From positions 1-64,000 of the forward strand of contig CAKZLB010000046.1 of the NCBI GenBank assembly GCA_937124965.1: a DNA stretch of 64,000 bases, given 5' to 3'. Shown in pieces: positions 39,150-47,998 of this stretch. The number at the start of each line of letters is the position of its first letter. Position 1 is the first letter of the stretch. A program made the position numbers and the translations under genes. The stretch comes from an uncultured Bacteroidota bacterium. GTDB lineage: Bacteria > Bacteroidota > Bacteroidia > NS11-12g > UBA9320. Under the pieces are notes generated by a model that ran no database searches, was not told the DNA's origin, and saw only the letters and a list, made by a program, of their open reading frames with translations.

Positions 39150-40304
39150 ATGTTTCAAACTTCATACATCGAAATTTCAGAATCTGCAGTCAAAAACAAT
39201 ATTGATTTTATCAAGAGTTATTTAGGCAGGAATGTAATATTTTCATCTGTGGTAAAGGGAAATGCGTATGGTCATGGCATCAATTATTATTGTCCGATTG
39301 CGCACAAATACGGTGTGAGGCACTTTAGTGTTTTCAGCGCACAAGAAGCTCTCGCAGTTACATTAGCGCTTCCAAATCACGAATACACGCTCATGATAAT
39401 GGGTCATATTGACAATGAGGAATTGCAATGGGCCATTAAAAACAATGTTGAGTTTTACATTTTTGAACAAGACCGATTAGATGTAGCTATCTCTACAGCT
39501 AAAAAACTTGGGAAAAAAGCTCAAATACATGTTGAACTTGAAACAGGAATGAATCGAACTGGAATTCCAGATCGAGACGTTGCACAAACGTTCAAAAAGA
39601 TTGAGGCAAATTTGCAATTCATTGAAGTAAAAGGGGTTTGTACACATTTTGCTGGGGCTGAAGATTTTGTAAATCACGAACGTGTCCAGAAACAATTTAC
39701 ACGTTTCAAGAAGTATGAATTAGAATTAAACAAGTATTCATGGTTGAAACCACTAAAGCACTTAGCCAGTTCTTCTGCAACTATTCGTTTCCCAGATTCG
39801 CAACGAGACTTGGTTCGATTAGGGATATTACAATTCGGGTTTTTTCCGACACAGGAAATTTTCGTTCATTATAATTCTTCACAAAAAACAAGTACAAATC
39901 CATTGAAGCGAATTTTAAGCTGGAAAACTCATGTAATGGATGTCCAGACGGTGGAAGCTGGAGAATATGTGGGATACGGCACTTCTTATTTCACCAATCA
40001 TCAAACAAAAATAGCCTTGGTTCCAGTTGGATACTCCTCTGGCTACAGTCGATCGTTAAGTAATCAAGGAAAGGTGTTGATTAACGGTATTCGTTTTGAC
40101 GTAATTGGTACGGTCAATATGAGCATGCTAGCAATTGATATTACCTCTAGCGAAACGATAAGGAAAGGAGATGAAGTTGTACTTATTGGCAATCAAGGAG
40201 ATCAAGAAATATCGGTTTCTTCGTTCAGTGATTTTAGCCATTTAATTAACTATGAATTACTTACTCGATTGCCCGAAAATATACCTCGCATTATTACACG
40301 TTAA
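39150..40304 (+). CDS. alr: Alanine racemase
   Basis: PLP-dependent conversion of L- to D-alanine for peptidoglycan. 384 residues: FSSVVKGNAYGHGI carries the PLP lysine and substrate loop, EVKGVCTHFAGAED follows in the barrel, RLGILQFGFFP resembles the usual RPGIALYG motif, and the C-terminal barrel has VGYGTSYFTNHQ, VPVGYSSGYSR (catalytic Tyr region) and GTVNMSMLAIDIT. It is somewhat divergent from textbook Alr (RLGILQFG for RPG), so a broad-specificity racemase is possible. Three bases after the amidohydrolase gene. Confidence 0.9.
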   Translation: MFQTSYIEISESAVKNNIDFIKSYLGRNVIFSSVVKGNAYGHGINYYCPIAHKYGVRHFSVFSAQEALAVTLALPNHEYTLMIMGHIDNEELQWAIKNNVEFYIFEQDRLDVAISTAKKLGKKAQIHVELETGMNRTGIPDRDVAQTFKKIEANLQFIEVKGVCTHFAGAEDFVNHERVQKQFTRFKKYELELNKYSWLKPLKHLASSSATIRFPDSQRDLVRLGILQFGFFPTQEIFVHYNSSQKTSTNPLKRILSWKTHVMDVQTVEAGEYVGYGTSYFTNHQTKIALVPVGYSSGYSRSLSNQGKVLINGIRFDVIGTVNMSMLAIDITSSETIRKGDEVVLIGNQGDQEISVSSFSDFSHLINYELLTRLPENIPRIITR

Positions 40305-40328
40305 ATATTAATCTTTATAGCAATTACA

Positions 40329-40634
40329 CTAATTCCTTTTCAATCGGCTACCCAACATTGAAGTTAGCTTATCAATACCACTACTTACCGCCTTTTCAAT
40401 AGTGCTACCGTAACTAGTAACAGCCATAGGTTGTTTGTTAGCCAATCGTGCTTCAAGAGTACATCGCTTGTCATTCTCTCCTTTTTTGTCACCGTTTTCA
40501 TCCGCCAAATGGACTTCAACGCGGGTAATATCTTCTGCAAATCGTTTTAATCCATCGCTGATCAATGAATCAAGGTATTTTTCAAGTTTCTCGTTTCCTG
40601 AAATGTTCTTATCTGTATTTAGTTTTATTATCAT
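40329..40634 (-). CDS. HPF/RaiA-family ribosome hibernation protein, short form
   Basis: 101 residues of the YfiA/HPF fold: an N-terminal strand IIKLNTDKNISGNEKLEKYL, a charged middle ADENGDKKGENDKRCTLEAR with the typical VEVHL strand before it, and helix TIEKAVSSGIDKLTSMLGSR. Length is that of short HPF without the C-terminal dimerisation domain. It binds the 30S decoding region in stationary phase. Convergent with alr. Confidence 0.85.
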   Translation of the reverse strand: MIIKLNTDKNISGNEKLEKYLDSLISDGLKRFAEDITRVEVHLADENGDKKGENDKRCTLEARLANKQPMAVTSYGSTIEKAVSSGIDKLTSMLGSRLKRN

Positions 40635-40822
40635 TGTAATAGTATTATAATTATAGAAGTCAAGAGGTTAACTGTCAGGTCAATATTAAAGAATAATTAG
40701 TCTCAGACCTAAAATTATTGTGTTCCATTGACCAATTAAAAGGAATTATTGTCGAATTCCAAGATGTACAGGTTTTAGGTTGGTTTTCAAATGTATATAC
40801 TTGCTTAAAGTACACTAAAATA

Positions 40823-41209
40823 CTAGAGGTAGTTTGACTCAATTCTCTGTTGCACCATGTTGTTAATCCTGCGATTGATTGGTGAAAGCGATTGTAAATA
40901 TTGACAATACTCTTCCACAGTAAAAAGTGCTGTAACTAAGCCTCTTAATTCTGTTTGTAATCGTCCATTTCCCTTTAATATTTTAACTATCAATTCTTTC
41001 ATTTGTTCTTTATTGAGTTGATCAATTTTAACACAATTTTGTTTCAAGTTGTATTCGAAATGAGAAATAATTAGGTCGTGTTGTAACTTAATAATTGGTC
41101 GAAGTTTTTCATTCTGAAATGTTTCTTCAGAACTGCTTTGCAGTGTGTTAACAATGGTTGGAATAGTTGGTCGAAGCTCTATTTTTAACTGATCTGTGTT
41201 TGTCATCAT
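40823..41209 (-). CDS. Small conserved protein coupled to flavin reductase, unknown function
   Basis: 128 residues, all-helical by composition, with RPTIPTI at the start, RPIIKLQHDLIISHFEYNL centrally and FTVEEYCQYLQS near the end. Homologues I recall are sometimes labelled glyoxalase, but no VOC/glyoxalase motif is visible. Its ATG overlaps the last 4 bases of the flavin reductase-DUF2452 gene, so the two are translationally coupled and probably functionally linked. No signal or TM. Confidence 0.65.
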   Translation of the reverse strand: MMTNTDQLKIELRPTIPTIVNTLQSSSEETFQNEKLRPIIKLQHDLIISHFEYNLKQNCVKIDQLNKEQMKELIVKILKGNGRLQTELRGLVTALFTVEEYCQYLQSLSPINRRINNMVQQRIESNYL

Positions 41210-42237
41210 TCGCGCACTTTACTCCATACCTTTTCACTATTTAATTTGAACGATCCAAGATGTTTTCTTTTCCATGTATCTGGAGGAATCATTGAAAGGA
41301 AACGTTCGTCTCTATTGTCTCGCTCATACAAGTGATACACCTCTCCTATAATTGGCTCAAAGTCGCATTTCGCATTGTAAACTAGTTCATTGATTTCGTA
41401 TTCCGACAACAAAGCATCATACTCCACTTTTATTTGTTCAATCTTGCTTTGTAGAACGTGGTTAAAACTAGTAACACCTCTTTTTTTCCAACTCGATAAA
41501 TTTGTTGCTTGAATGCTTGGCGCTCCAACGTTTGAACCATATGGTAGAAGCTTTGCATTGTAGGTTTGGCTCTCTTCGTCAAACACTACATTATCTGGTC
41601 GTTTTTTTCGCTTAAAATTGGGCAACTCCTCTACCCTTGCATATGGAAGCTTTACTAATTTATGGCCAAATGAATATTGGTTTAAACCAGTAACACATAC
41701 ATCGTTTGACATTTCTAAATCCAATTGGCCATCTTCTTCAACATACTCGTCTTTGACTCTAACACATTGAACCTCCCCAATTATCAAGCGACATTGACTA
41801 TGTTTTAGTTCAATATCGTCTTGTAATTTGAGACCAATTTGGATGCTACTTTCACCAACGAATGGTGCAAAAAAGCTGTCCGCGTACTCCTCTTCCAAAT
41901 TACAATGTTTAAACTCTGAATGATCTGAAGAGAATTTTGCAGAGGTGTAGTGTGCTTTATCAATAAACGACTTGTGAACGTGATTGATAGTATAGAAACC
42001 CGTTTCTACTATATTCTTATAGGTATCTCGCGGTACAGTTAATGGACGCATAATAAAACCAATTCTTGCCGGATTTGAACTGATGTGCACCACCGAATTG
42101 AATATTGCTACATTGGTGTTTCCATTTTCTCCTTTGGTTGCAACAAGATGTACACCTTTATATCCTGATAACGAGTTGATGAATTTAAGTCGATACTCCG
42201 AATTCCACGAATCAATTTCTTCTTTCTTAACTAGCAC
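41206..42237 (-). CDS. Flavin reductase-like domain fused to a DUF2452-like domain
   Basis: 343 residues from GTG 42237. Residues about 15-205 form a flavin-reductase-like (FMN-binding split-barrel) domain: GYKGVHLVATKGENGNTNVA, NPARIGFIMRP, YTINHVHKSF, AKFSSDHSEF and LIIGEVQCVRV. Residues about 215-335 look like a complete DUF2452 (C1orf50-like) domain beginning KKRPDNVVFDEESQTYNAKL, with LPYGSNVGAPSI and FEPIIGEVYHLYER near the end. The frame is continuous with no sign of error. The usual forms I know are separate proteins, so the fusion suggests a shared function. Upstream of, and overlapping, the small helical gene. Confidence 0.8.
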   Translation of the reverse strand: MLVKKEEIDSWNSEYRLKFINSLSGYKGVHLVATKGENGNTNVAIFNSVVHISSNPARIGFIMRPLTVPRDTYKNIVETGFYTINHVHKSFIDKAHYTSAKFSSDHSEFKHCNLEEEYADSFFAPFVGESSIQIGLKLQDDIELKHSQCRLIIGEVQCVRVKDEYVEEDGQLDLEMSNDVCVTGLNQYSFGHKLVKLPYARVEELPNFKRKKRPDNVVFDEESQTYNAKLLPYGSNVGAPSIQATNLSSWKKRGVTSFNHVLQSKIEQIKVEYDALLSEYEINELVYNAKCDFEPIIGEVYHLYERDNRDERFLSMIPPDTWKRKHLGSFKLNSEKVWSKVRE

Positions 42238-42447
42238 AACAATTTAATTTACTGTATCAATTGAACAACATAACAATGTTGCTGTCTTTTTGATTTAAAC
42301 CCAGCCATAATTAACGTTTTAATCAAATATTTACGTAACAACGAACAAATAACTATAAATGAGAGAATTGTTTAGAGAATCATAGGTAGTTCCGATTGTG
42401 TAATGTGTAATTTCGTCGATTCAAAAAATAAATGTAACATTTAACCT

Positions 42448-43110
42448 ATGGGTAACGAAGAGAAAAAGGCAGGGAAGAGCAGTGATAACTACGAAACACT
42501 TAAAACATTATATTATTCAGGTAAAGTAAAGCCTTCATTAAACAAAATGTTGGCATATCTAAAAGAGAATCCTAAGGACGTAAATGTCACACTTTTGGCA
42601 TGTAAATGTTTGGAACGATCTAAGAATTATAATGACTTGTCTGACTTTGCTGATACAGTTATAGAATTAGCGCCAGAAAACGGAGATGGTTATTATTACA
42701 AGGGAGTTGCGTTAAGTCATATCAAAGGAAAAGAGCAAGATGTGATCAGTAACTTTAACAAAGCATTGGAGATATCACCTGAAAACTTATCCTATCTTAA
42801 AAGTAAAGGAGCAACACACTATTCGTTGTTTACCGATTACCATTTACCAATAAAATTTGCTGAAAAACACCGTATTAAGGCAGAAGAAAGTTTGTTAAAA
42901 GTTACACAGCTAATTGAAACAAAAGAGAACCCTGACTACATCGAATACTTTACAACTGCAGAGGTTAACGTGTTACTGGAGCAAAACATTGCAGCTAAAA
43001 AACACTTATTACGAGCAGTAAATGCCTTTGAAGCAACCGAAAAATCAGACCAAGACATGAATATTTATAAGGAAATTATTAAGGTTCAAAAAGCAGTTCA
43101 AAAGAATTAA
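42448..43110 (+). CDS. TPR-repeat protein
   Basis: 220 residues, no signal peptide. At least three tetratricopeptide units are visible: VTLLACKCLERSKNYNDLSD, GYYYKGVALSHIKGKEQD with NFNKALEISPEN, and EYFTTAEVNVLLEQN. Probably a cytoplasmic scaffold. A TAATTTCG box at 42408-42415 may be its -7 element. Function not inferable; stands alone between the flavin reductase pair and a barrel protein. Confidence 0.75.
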   Translation: MGNEEKKAGKSSDNYETLKTLYYSGKVKPSLNKMLAYLKENPKDVNVTLLACKCLERSKNYNDLSDFADTVIELAPENGDGYYYKGVALSHIKGKEQDVISNFNKALEISPENLSYLKSKGATHYSLFTDYHLPIKFAEKHRIKAEESLLKVTQLIETKENPDYIEYFTTAEVNVLLEQNIAAKKHLLRAVNAFEATEKSDQDMNIYKEIIKVQKAVQKN

Positions 43111-43183
43111 ATCTAACTGACAATGGTTGCACTAGTATTGATAATATTTAACTAATTTCGACAGCATATTAAATTGAATAAAT

Positions 43184-43873
43184 ATGTATCAAACTACCAA
43201 AAATGCGGTGATCGCCCTGTGCACAAGTCTTTTGCTTGTTATCCTTTTATCTATTCCATCGAGTGCCAACGCTCAAGTTGCGTTTAGCGTTTCTCCAGGC
43301 TTAGGTTTAAATAGTGCTTTTGTAGGCTATCAAGTAAATGACCGATTGCTCCCATTTGTTAGTTTCCAATATGCTAGCTTCGGACTAAGCGTTTCTGAAA
43401 CTGGAACCGATTTTAATTACGACTCTAATAAAGTCGAAAATTATGAGTATACTGGGAAGTTGACAGGTGGTATTCTAATGCCAAGTATTGGTGCGAAATA
43501 TTATTTAGCAAATCAAAACAAACTTAAGTCGTATGGCAGTGTTGCGATAACCAAACCAATTGTTGTGGCAAAACTCGAGAATGATGGGGAAATAGACAAA
43601 GAGTTTGAAGAAAGTGTTAAATCATTATCCCTCATTGGCGGCGAACTAGGTTTCGGAGTTGAATATTTCTTTGATTCTAACTTTAGTATTGGAGGGGAAT
43701 TTGGATTAAGGTTGATTACAGGAAACTACCAAGAGACCTACGATACAGAGTATTTTGACCCAAACACAGGAGATTATGTTCCATCTAAAACAGTAATTTC
43801 AGTAAATGGCCGTGTGACACCAACCTATACCAAGTTTTGTCTAAACTTTTATTTTAACCGAGATAAGGGATAA
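43184..43873 (+). CDS. Outer-membrane beta-barrel protein
   Basis: 229 residues with a signal peptide (SLLLVILLSIPSSANAQ) and an eight-stranded-type barrel composition: FSVSPGLGLNSAFVGYQ at the start, GGILMPSIGAKYYL and GGELGFGVEYFF in the middle, and NFYFNRDKG at the end. Resembles general Bacteroidota porin-like families; no specific function. A TAATTTCG box at 43153-43160 is a possible -7 element. Confidence 0.78.
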   Translation: MYQTTKNAVIALCTSLLLVILLSIPSSANAQVAFSVSPGLGLNSAFVGYQVNDRLLPFVSFQYASFGLSVSETGTDFNYDSNKVENYEYTGKLTGGILMPSIGAKYYLANQNKLKSYGSVAITKPIVVAKLENDGEIDKEFEESVKSLSLIGGELGFGVEYFFDSNFSIGGEFGLRLITGNYQETYDTEYFDPNTGDYVPSKTVISVNGRVTPTYTKFCLNFYFNRDKG

Positions 43874-43955
43874 GCATCTTGGGACATCTCCAAATTGTAC
43901 AAAGTGTTGATTGTCAAAGCATGACAATTTCAATATAATCAAAACAAGTAATGCT

Positions 43956-45797
43956 TTAGTTTAATATGTGAAGCACTCCTGATTTTATCTGTTTCTTCAC
44001 TCCAAGATTGTAAGTGATTATATACATGTAGACCTCACCATCCAAAGGGCTTCCTTTGACAAAACCGTCCCATGCTGTTTCATTATTCGTCGTTTGAAAG
44101 ACTAATTGTCCCCATTGATTATATATGTCCAAATGATAATCACTTACGCTACAATCTAAAAAAAATGGTAAAAAAACATCATTGATTCCGTCGTAGTTCG
44201 GCGAAAAGGCATTTGGAACAAAAACGTTACATGGACAATCAACTATGGCAAGCTCAATCGAGTCTGTTACAATGCCGCATTGGTTTACTCCAGTGAGATA
44301 ATACTTCCCTGGTTGACTGATTTTCAGGGTATCATTGTTTGAATCATCCGACCAAGTAATAGTAGAATTGGGTGAATGGCTGATTAAATTTAAGGTGTCG
44401 TCTGCACATAACTTAACATCCTTATTAAAGCTAATTTTAGGAATTGTTTCAATAAAAATATTTTGAATAAAAGTATCAGGATATGGCAGATAAGAAATCA
44501 ATGTAACCGTATATAGTCCTGAATCCGTAAATTGGTGCACAGGGTTAGGCTTATTGGAGTAGTTTGAAGCTCCACTCTTGTGGTCGCCAAAATTCCACAA
44601 AATGCTGTCGCCGGAACTAATGACATTAAACTGTGTTGGTTTATTGTTACAGGTGTTTGCAAACGTAAACTTATTATACCTTTTAAAAAAACAGTTAGGC
44701 AGCAGAGATCTCCGAGATTGGCCACCAAGTGAAAATGATTTTCGTTTATATTGACATTTTACCCCCAAAGAATCTGGATAAGCAATTGTTGCCAAATAAT
44801 CGTTGTGATTAGGATATTTCACCGTTGAATAAATAATACCATCAGGACCCAATTGTAGCGTCCCCCCTGAATAGCCAGACACACCTACTCTCACACCCGA
44901 TTCATATATTTCCCTTGCTGTATTGAAGGATAAGTCGTATTGATAAGTGCCTTCTCGAATGTCATTTTGATAACACTTCTCAATCGTATATAAAAATCGC
45001 CCACTTGGCGAGAACTCTGCACCATCGCCATACCAATCACTTGGAACAAAATTCAACAGCATGGAATTGGATAACAAACCAGTAGAACGATCAAAATCGA
45101 ATATTTCCAACGCGTAATGGTCTACACTGACTACTCGTTCTCCATTTAAGGTGGCTTTTAATTGTCCTACAGGGTACCCGTTCTGACCAACATCACTTTT
45201 TATTGGCTGTTTGTCAACACCATCAGATGTCACTAAAAACGAAACAAATCTACTTGGAATTCCAGTCTGTGTTAATAACCAAATGTCTTTGTTATTGTGA
45301 TGGTTAATAGCCGTAATTCTAGTTGATGTATTTGATCGCAGTAAAAAATTCTTTATCGACACTACCTCACCAAAACCGTTGTTTAGGCTCATATCCACTT
45401 CTGCATATACAAGGTCTACCCCTTTTAAACTGGGCTCATTATGAGACAAAAAAACGAGATACATTGAATCTGAACCTGGTTTTTTCAATATCAGCGTATT
45501 TTGTCCAGAATTCCACTGCCGGGCAACATTACTTCCATTTTTCATCACTGCATGATTTCTATCCCATATGTTATACCCGTTGGTATAAAAAAGTAGCTTT
45601 CCGTTTTGGTCTGATATGCATGCTGGACTTCCAGTTTGTACATTACCGTTTGTTACAAGTTTTGCTGAATCATCATTGAAATCTATTCCTAGTTTATGGT
45701 CAAAATACCAAACGTTGTTTTCTTTTTGTGCCCATGATAGACATGGTAGTATTATAAAAATGATTAAACTGATGACCTTCACTCTATCGAGATGCAT
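43956..45797 (-). CDS. Secreted PKD-domain protein with T9SS type B sorting domain
   Basis: 613 residues with signal peptide (SLIIFIILPCLSWAQ). The N-terminal 370 residues look like a beta-propeller-like family with NVWYFDHKLGIDF and GKLLFYTNGYNIWDRNH; a PKD domain follows (ILWNFGDHKSGAS, HQFTDSGLYTVTL), and the last ~90 residues are a type B sorting domain (FVPNAFSPNYDGINDVF, NQWGQLVF, AWDGFVKGSPLDG). Predicted T9SS-exported surface protein. It lies downstream of the structured RNA/terminator at 45846-45990 and has a further 6-bp hairpin in its leader (45817-45833), so its expression may be controlled there. Confidence 0.9.
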   Translation of the reverse strand: MHLDRVKVISLIIFIILPCLSWAQKENNVWYFDHKLGIDFNDDSAKLVTNGNVQTGSPACISDQNGKLLFYTNGYNIWDRNHAVMKNGSNVARQWNSGQNTLILKKPGSDSMYLVFLSHNEPSLKGVDLVYAEVDMSLNNGFGEVVSIKNFLLRSNTSTRITAINHHNNKDIWLLTQTGIPSRFVSFLVTSDGVDKQPIKSDVGQNGYPVGQLKATLNGERVVSVDHYALEIFDFDRSTGLLSNSMLLNFVPSDWYGDGAEFSPSGRFLYTIEKCYQNDIREGTYQYDLSFNTAREIYESGVRVGVSGYSGGTLQLGPDGIIYSTVKYPNHNDYLATIAYPDSLGVKCQYKRKSFSLGGQSRRSLLPNCFFKRYNKFTFANTCNNKPTQFNVISSGDSILWNFGDHKSGASNYSNKPNPVHQFTDSGLYTVTLISYLPYPDTFIQNIFIETIPKISFNKDVKLCADDTLNLISHSPNSTITWSDDSNNDTLKISQPGKYYLTGVNQCGIVTDSIELAIVDCPCNVFVPNAFSPNYDGINDVFLPFFLDCSVSDYHLDIYNQWGQLVFQTTNNETAWDGFVKGSPLDGEVYMYIITYNLGVKKQIKSGVLHILN

Positions 45798-45845
45798 TTA
45801 AGACACAATAAGCTGCACATCGAAAGACGATGTCACTCCGTTAAA

Positions 45846-45881
45846 CAAAAAAACGGCAGTCTCGACTGGCCAAGACTGCCG
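45846..45881 (-). terminator. Intrinsic terminator ending the structured RNA
   Basis: Nine perfect base pairs CGGCAGTCT / AGACTGCCG with a 10-base loop, and seven U at the 3' end in the minus orientation. It ends 48 bases before the ATG of the T9SS gene at 45797. Confidence 0.88.
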
Positions 45882-45976
45882 CCCTTCACGCAACGGGGCA
45901 AATTAAAAATGTAGTCAACATTTTAACACCGATTGCTGTATTCTGAAAAACTCGGTGTCTATTGCGTGAAGTATTA
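45846..45976 (-). ncRNA. Candidate structured small RNA or riboswitch-like leader (three-way junction plus terminator)
   Basis: On the minus strand, a closing stem P1 (10 bp, 45962-45971 with 45884-45893) encloses P2 (7 bp, 45952-45958 with 45926-45932, 19-base loop) and P3 (7 bp, 45918-45924 with 45906-45912, 5-base loop). Two bases later a perfect 9-bp terminator hairpin follows (45873-45881 with 45854-45862), running into seven U. A consensus -7 box TACGTTTG (45983-45990) predicts a 5' end near 45976. It is not a known family I can name. Either a stand-alone ~130-nt RNA or a leader of the downstream T9SS gene. Confidence 0.6.
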
Positions 45977-45982
45977 AGTAGT

Positions 45983-45990
45983 CAAACGTA
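45983..45990 (-). promoter_or_regulatory. -7 box (TACGTTTG) in front of the structured RNA
   Basis: Exact TAnnTTTG match 12 bases upstream of the P1 stem and just after the stop of the REC gene (46005). A TTG at 46006-46008 is a possible -33, spaced slightly shorter than at other promoters here. Confidence 0.45.
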
Positions 45991-46004
45991 GAATCAATGG
46001 GTTG

Positions 46005-46436
46005 TCAAGCAATGCTGATCTTTCTTGAGATTAGATCCTGTAGTACCGCCCCTACCCTGTTGATTGAGTTTAGGTTTTTATCTACGTACTCTTTTACACC
46101 TTTGTTTATTAATGTCCTTTTTACGGCGTTGTCTTCTTGAGATGAAACCATAATAATTTCGCATTTAGGACTGCATATTTTTACTATGTCCACAACATCT
46201 CCTCCGGTTAAAACATCATCTTCTTCCATGTTTATCAAATAATAGTCGATGAGCATAAACGTGATATCGTCTTCTAACTCTCGGATACAATCATGCGCAT
46301 TGGTGTAGGTCTTAACATCGAATTTACAGTTTGGGTAAACTTTGCTACTACAGATGGTTTGCACGTATCGAGTAAGAGCCTTGTTTTGATAAATGTCGTC
46401 TTCTAGAATTACAATTTTTACTACTTTCATAACCAT
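46005..46436 (-). CDS. Stand-alone response-regulator receiver protein
   Basis: 143 residues, a single REC domain and no output domain. KIVILEDD provides the acidic pair, MLIDYYL the phospho-acceptor Asp (about residue 66), and MVSSQED the conserved Ser/Thr. It probably acts as a phosphate relay, sink or protein-binding switch. It follows the NtrC-type gene (about 140 bases downstream) in a block with the hybrid kinase, so it is likely part of the same phosphorelay. The start is ambiguous between ATG 46436 and ATG 46430. Confidence 0.88.
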   Translation of the reverse strand: MVMKVVKIVILEDDIYQNKALTRYVQTICSSKVYPNCKFDVKTYTNAHDCIRELEDDITFMLIDYYLINMEEDDVLTGGDVVDIVKICSPKCEIIMVSSQEDNAVKRTLINKGVKEYVDKNLNSINRVGAVLQDLISRKISIA

Positions 46437-46575
46437 TCGTTTTAGTTACTCAAGTATTACTACAGTTATGCCACAGACTTAATAGGCTGTAATACAAATG
46501 ATTAACACCAGCACTGACAATAATTATTTTCAATATGAAAATTAATTGTCAAATGGAAAAAAAGAATGGATTCGT

Positions 46576-47928
46576 TTATTCTTCGGAATTCGCTTCCTTT
46601 AGCAACCGATAAACGGTCGTTTGACCGATGTCTAGTTTTTGTGCAACAACTTTCGTGTCATTATTGTATTTATTCATATAAATATCAACGATGCGTCGGT
46701 TATATTCTCGTAGTGTTATATCCTGCCCCAATAAATCCGGAGAAGCTTCTCTAAAATCTACCATAATATCACTCGCAGAAAGCTCAGAATCTGCAGACAT
46801 AACGATTGCAAGCTCGATTGTTGATTTCAATTCACGGATATTGCCATGCCATGTGTAAGACATTAACTTTTCTCTAGCCTCCTCAGAAATTGTTTTAATT
46901 GGCATTCCATTATCTTGGCAAAACTTTTTAATGAAATATTGTGAAAGTAATAGAATGTCTGTACGTCTTTCGCGCAAGGGTGGTAAATGAATAGGAATAC
47001 CTTTTATTCGATAATAAAGATCCTCTCGAAATCTTTTTTCATTCACTTCATCCAACAGGTTAACATTCGTGGCTGTTATTATTCTACAGTCAATGGCGAT
47101 GGCTTTTTCTCCTCCAACTCGTACAACTTCTTTTTCCTGTAATACACGCAACAATTTCGCTTGTACGTTAACATCCATTTCACCTATTTCATCCAGAAAT
47201 AATGTCCCACCATTTGCTTGTTCAAATTTTCCGATGCGCCGAGTAATTGCACCAGTAAAAGCTCCTTTCTCATGACCAAAAAGCTCGCTTTCCATTAACT
47301 CCGCTGGAATTGCAGCCATGTTTACGGGAACAAACGGCCCTTTGTGGAATTTTGAATTATAGTGTATGGTTTTGGCTGTCACCTCTTTACCTGTTCCGGT
47401 TTCACCAGTTATTGAAACATTAATATTGGTATCCAATGATTTCGTAATCATGTCAAACACCTTTTTTATTTCAGGACTATCTCCAATTATTTGACTGAAA
47501 TTGTATTTATTACGTACCTCTTTTCGTAATGTTTGGATTTCTTTTCTAAGGCCACGATTGTCAATTATATGTTTGACACTATTTAGAAGTTTATTTCTAA
47601 TGTCCTTTTCTTTAACAATGTAATCAAACGCGCCTTTTCTCAATAAATCAACAGCTGTTTCTACATCTTCTTGCTCAGAAACAATTAATACTTCTATTTC
47701 AGCATTATGCTTCTTAATCTTATCAAGTAATACATCTCCCAGCATATCAGGAAGTCGGTAATCAAGTGATACAACATCTGGATTGCGACCGATTTGTTGC
47801 AACAATGCCTCACCAGTTTCGAAACTTTCTACTTTAAAATCTGGGTTAGATTCAAAGCAATGCACAATCAATCTTTTGTACCAATCATTATCCTCAACTA
47901 CAAAAATTAGGAACGGATTATCAGTCAT
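46576..47928 (-). CDS. Sigma-54-dependent response regulator (NtrC family)
   Basis: 450 residues: REC domain (1-120; Asp in VVSLDYRLPDMLGD), central AAA+ activator domain with Walker A GETGTGKE (about 176-183), GAFTGA loop (about 220-225) that contacts sigma-54, Walker B region LFLDEIGEMD, and a C-terminal Fis-type helix-turn-helix (VVAQKLDIGQTTVYRLLKE). It should activate -24/-12 promoters after phosphorylation. It lies 70 bases downstream of the hybrid kinase gene, its likely phosphodonor through HPt. A possible target promoter is upstream of the DUF4382 lipoprotein at 51698. Confidence 0.95.
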   Translation of the reverse strand: MTDNPFLIFVVEDNDWYKRLIVHCFESNPDFKVESFETGEALLQQIGRNPDVVSLDYRLPDMLGDVLLDKIKKHNAEIEVLIVSEQEDVETAVDLLRKGAFDYIVKEKDIRNKLLNSVKHIIDNRGLRKEIQTLRKEVRNKYNFSQIIGDSPEIKKVFDMITKSLDTNINVSITGETGTGKEVTAKTIHYNSKFHKGPFVPVNMAAIPAELMESELFGHEKGAFTGAITRRIGKFEQANGGTLFLDEIGEMDVNVQAKLLRVLQEKEVVRVGGEKAIAIDCRIITATNVNLLDEVNEKRFREDLYYRIKGIPIHLPPLRERRTDILLLSQYFIKKFCQDNGMPIKTISEEAREKLMSYTWHGNIRELKSTIELAIVMSADSELSASDIMVDFREASPDLLGQDITLREYNRRIVDIYMNKYNNDTKVVAQKLDIGQTTVYRLLKEANSEE

Positions 47929-47998
47929 GTACTTTCTTTTAGCTATTCACTTCAATCTTACAACGTTACAACGCTTTGAGGACAAACTATCCATTAAA

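Noticed and set aside
40823-41209. Glyoxalase label for the 128-residue protein
   Set aside because: No VOC metal ligands or fold motifs are visible; the label seems to be inherited naming.
43909-43932. Hairpin ATTGTC/GACAAT after the barrel protein gene
   Set aside because: Six-base stem and poor T-tract; not a convincing terminator.
46454-46480. Possible sigma-54 promoter upstream of the lone REC gene (TGGCATAACTG...)
   Set aside because: The -12 GC is GT at the required spacing, so it is too weak to call.
46516-46550. AT-rich inverted repeat between the NtrC-type and REC genes
   Set aside because: Imperfect with bulges and without a clear U-tract; may be chance in AT-rich DNA.
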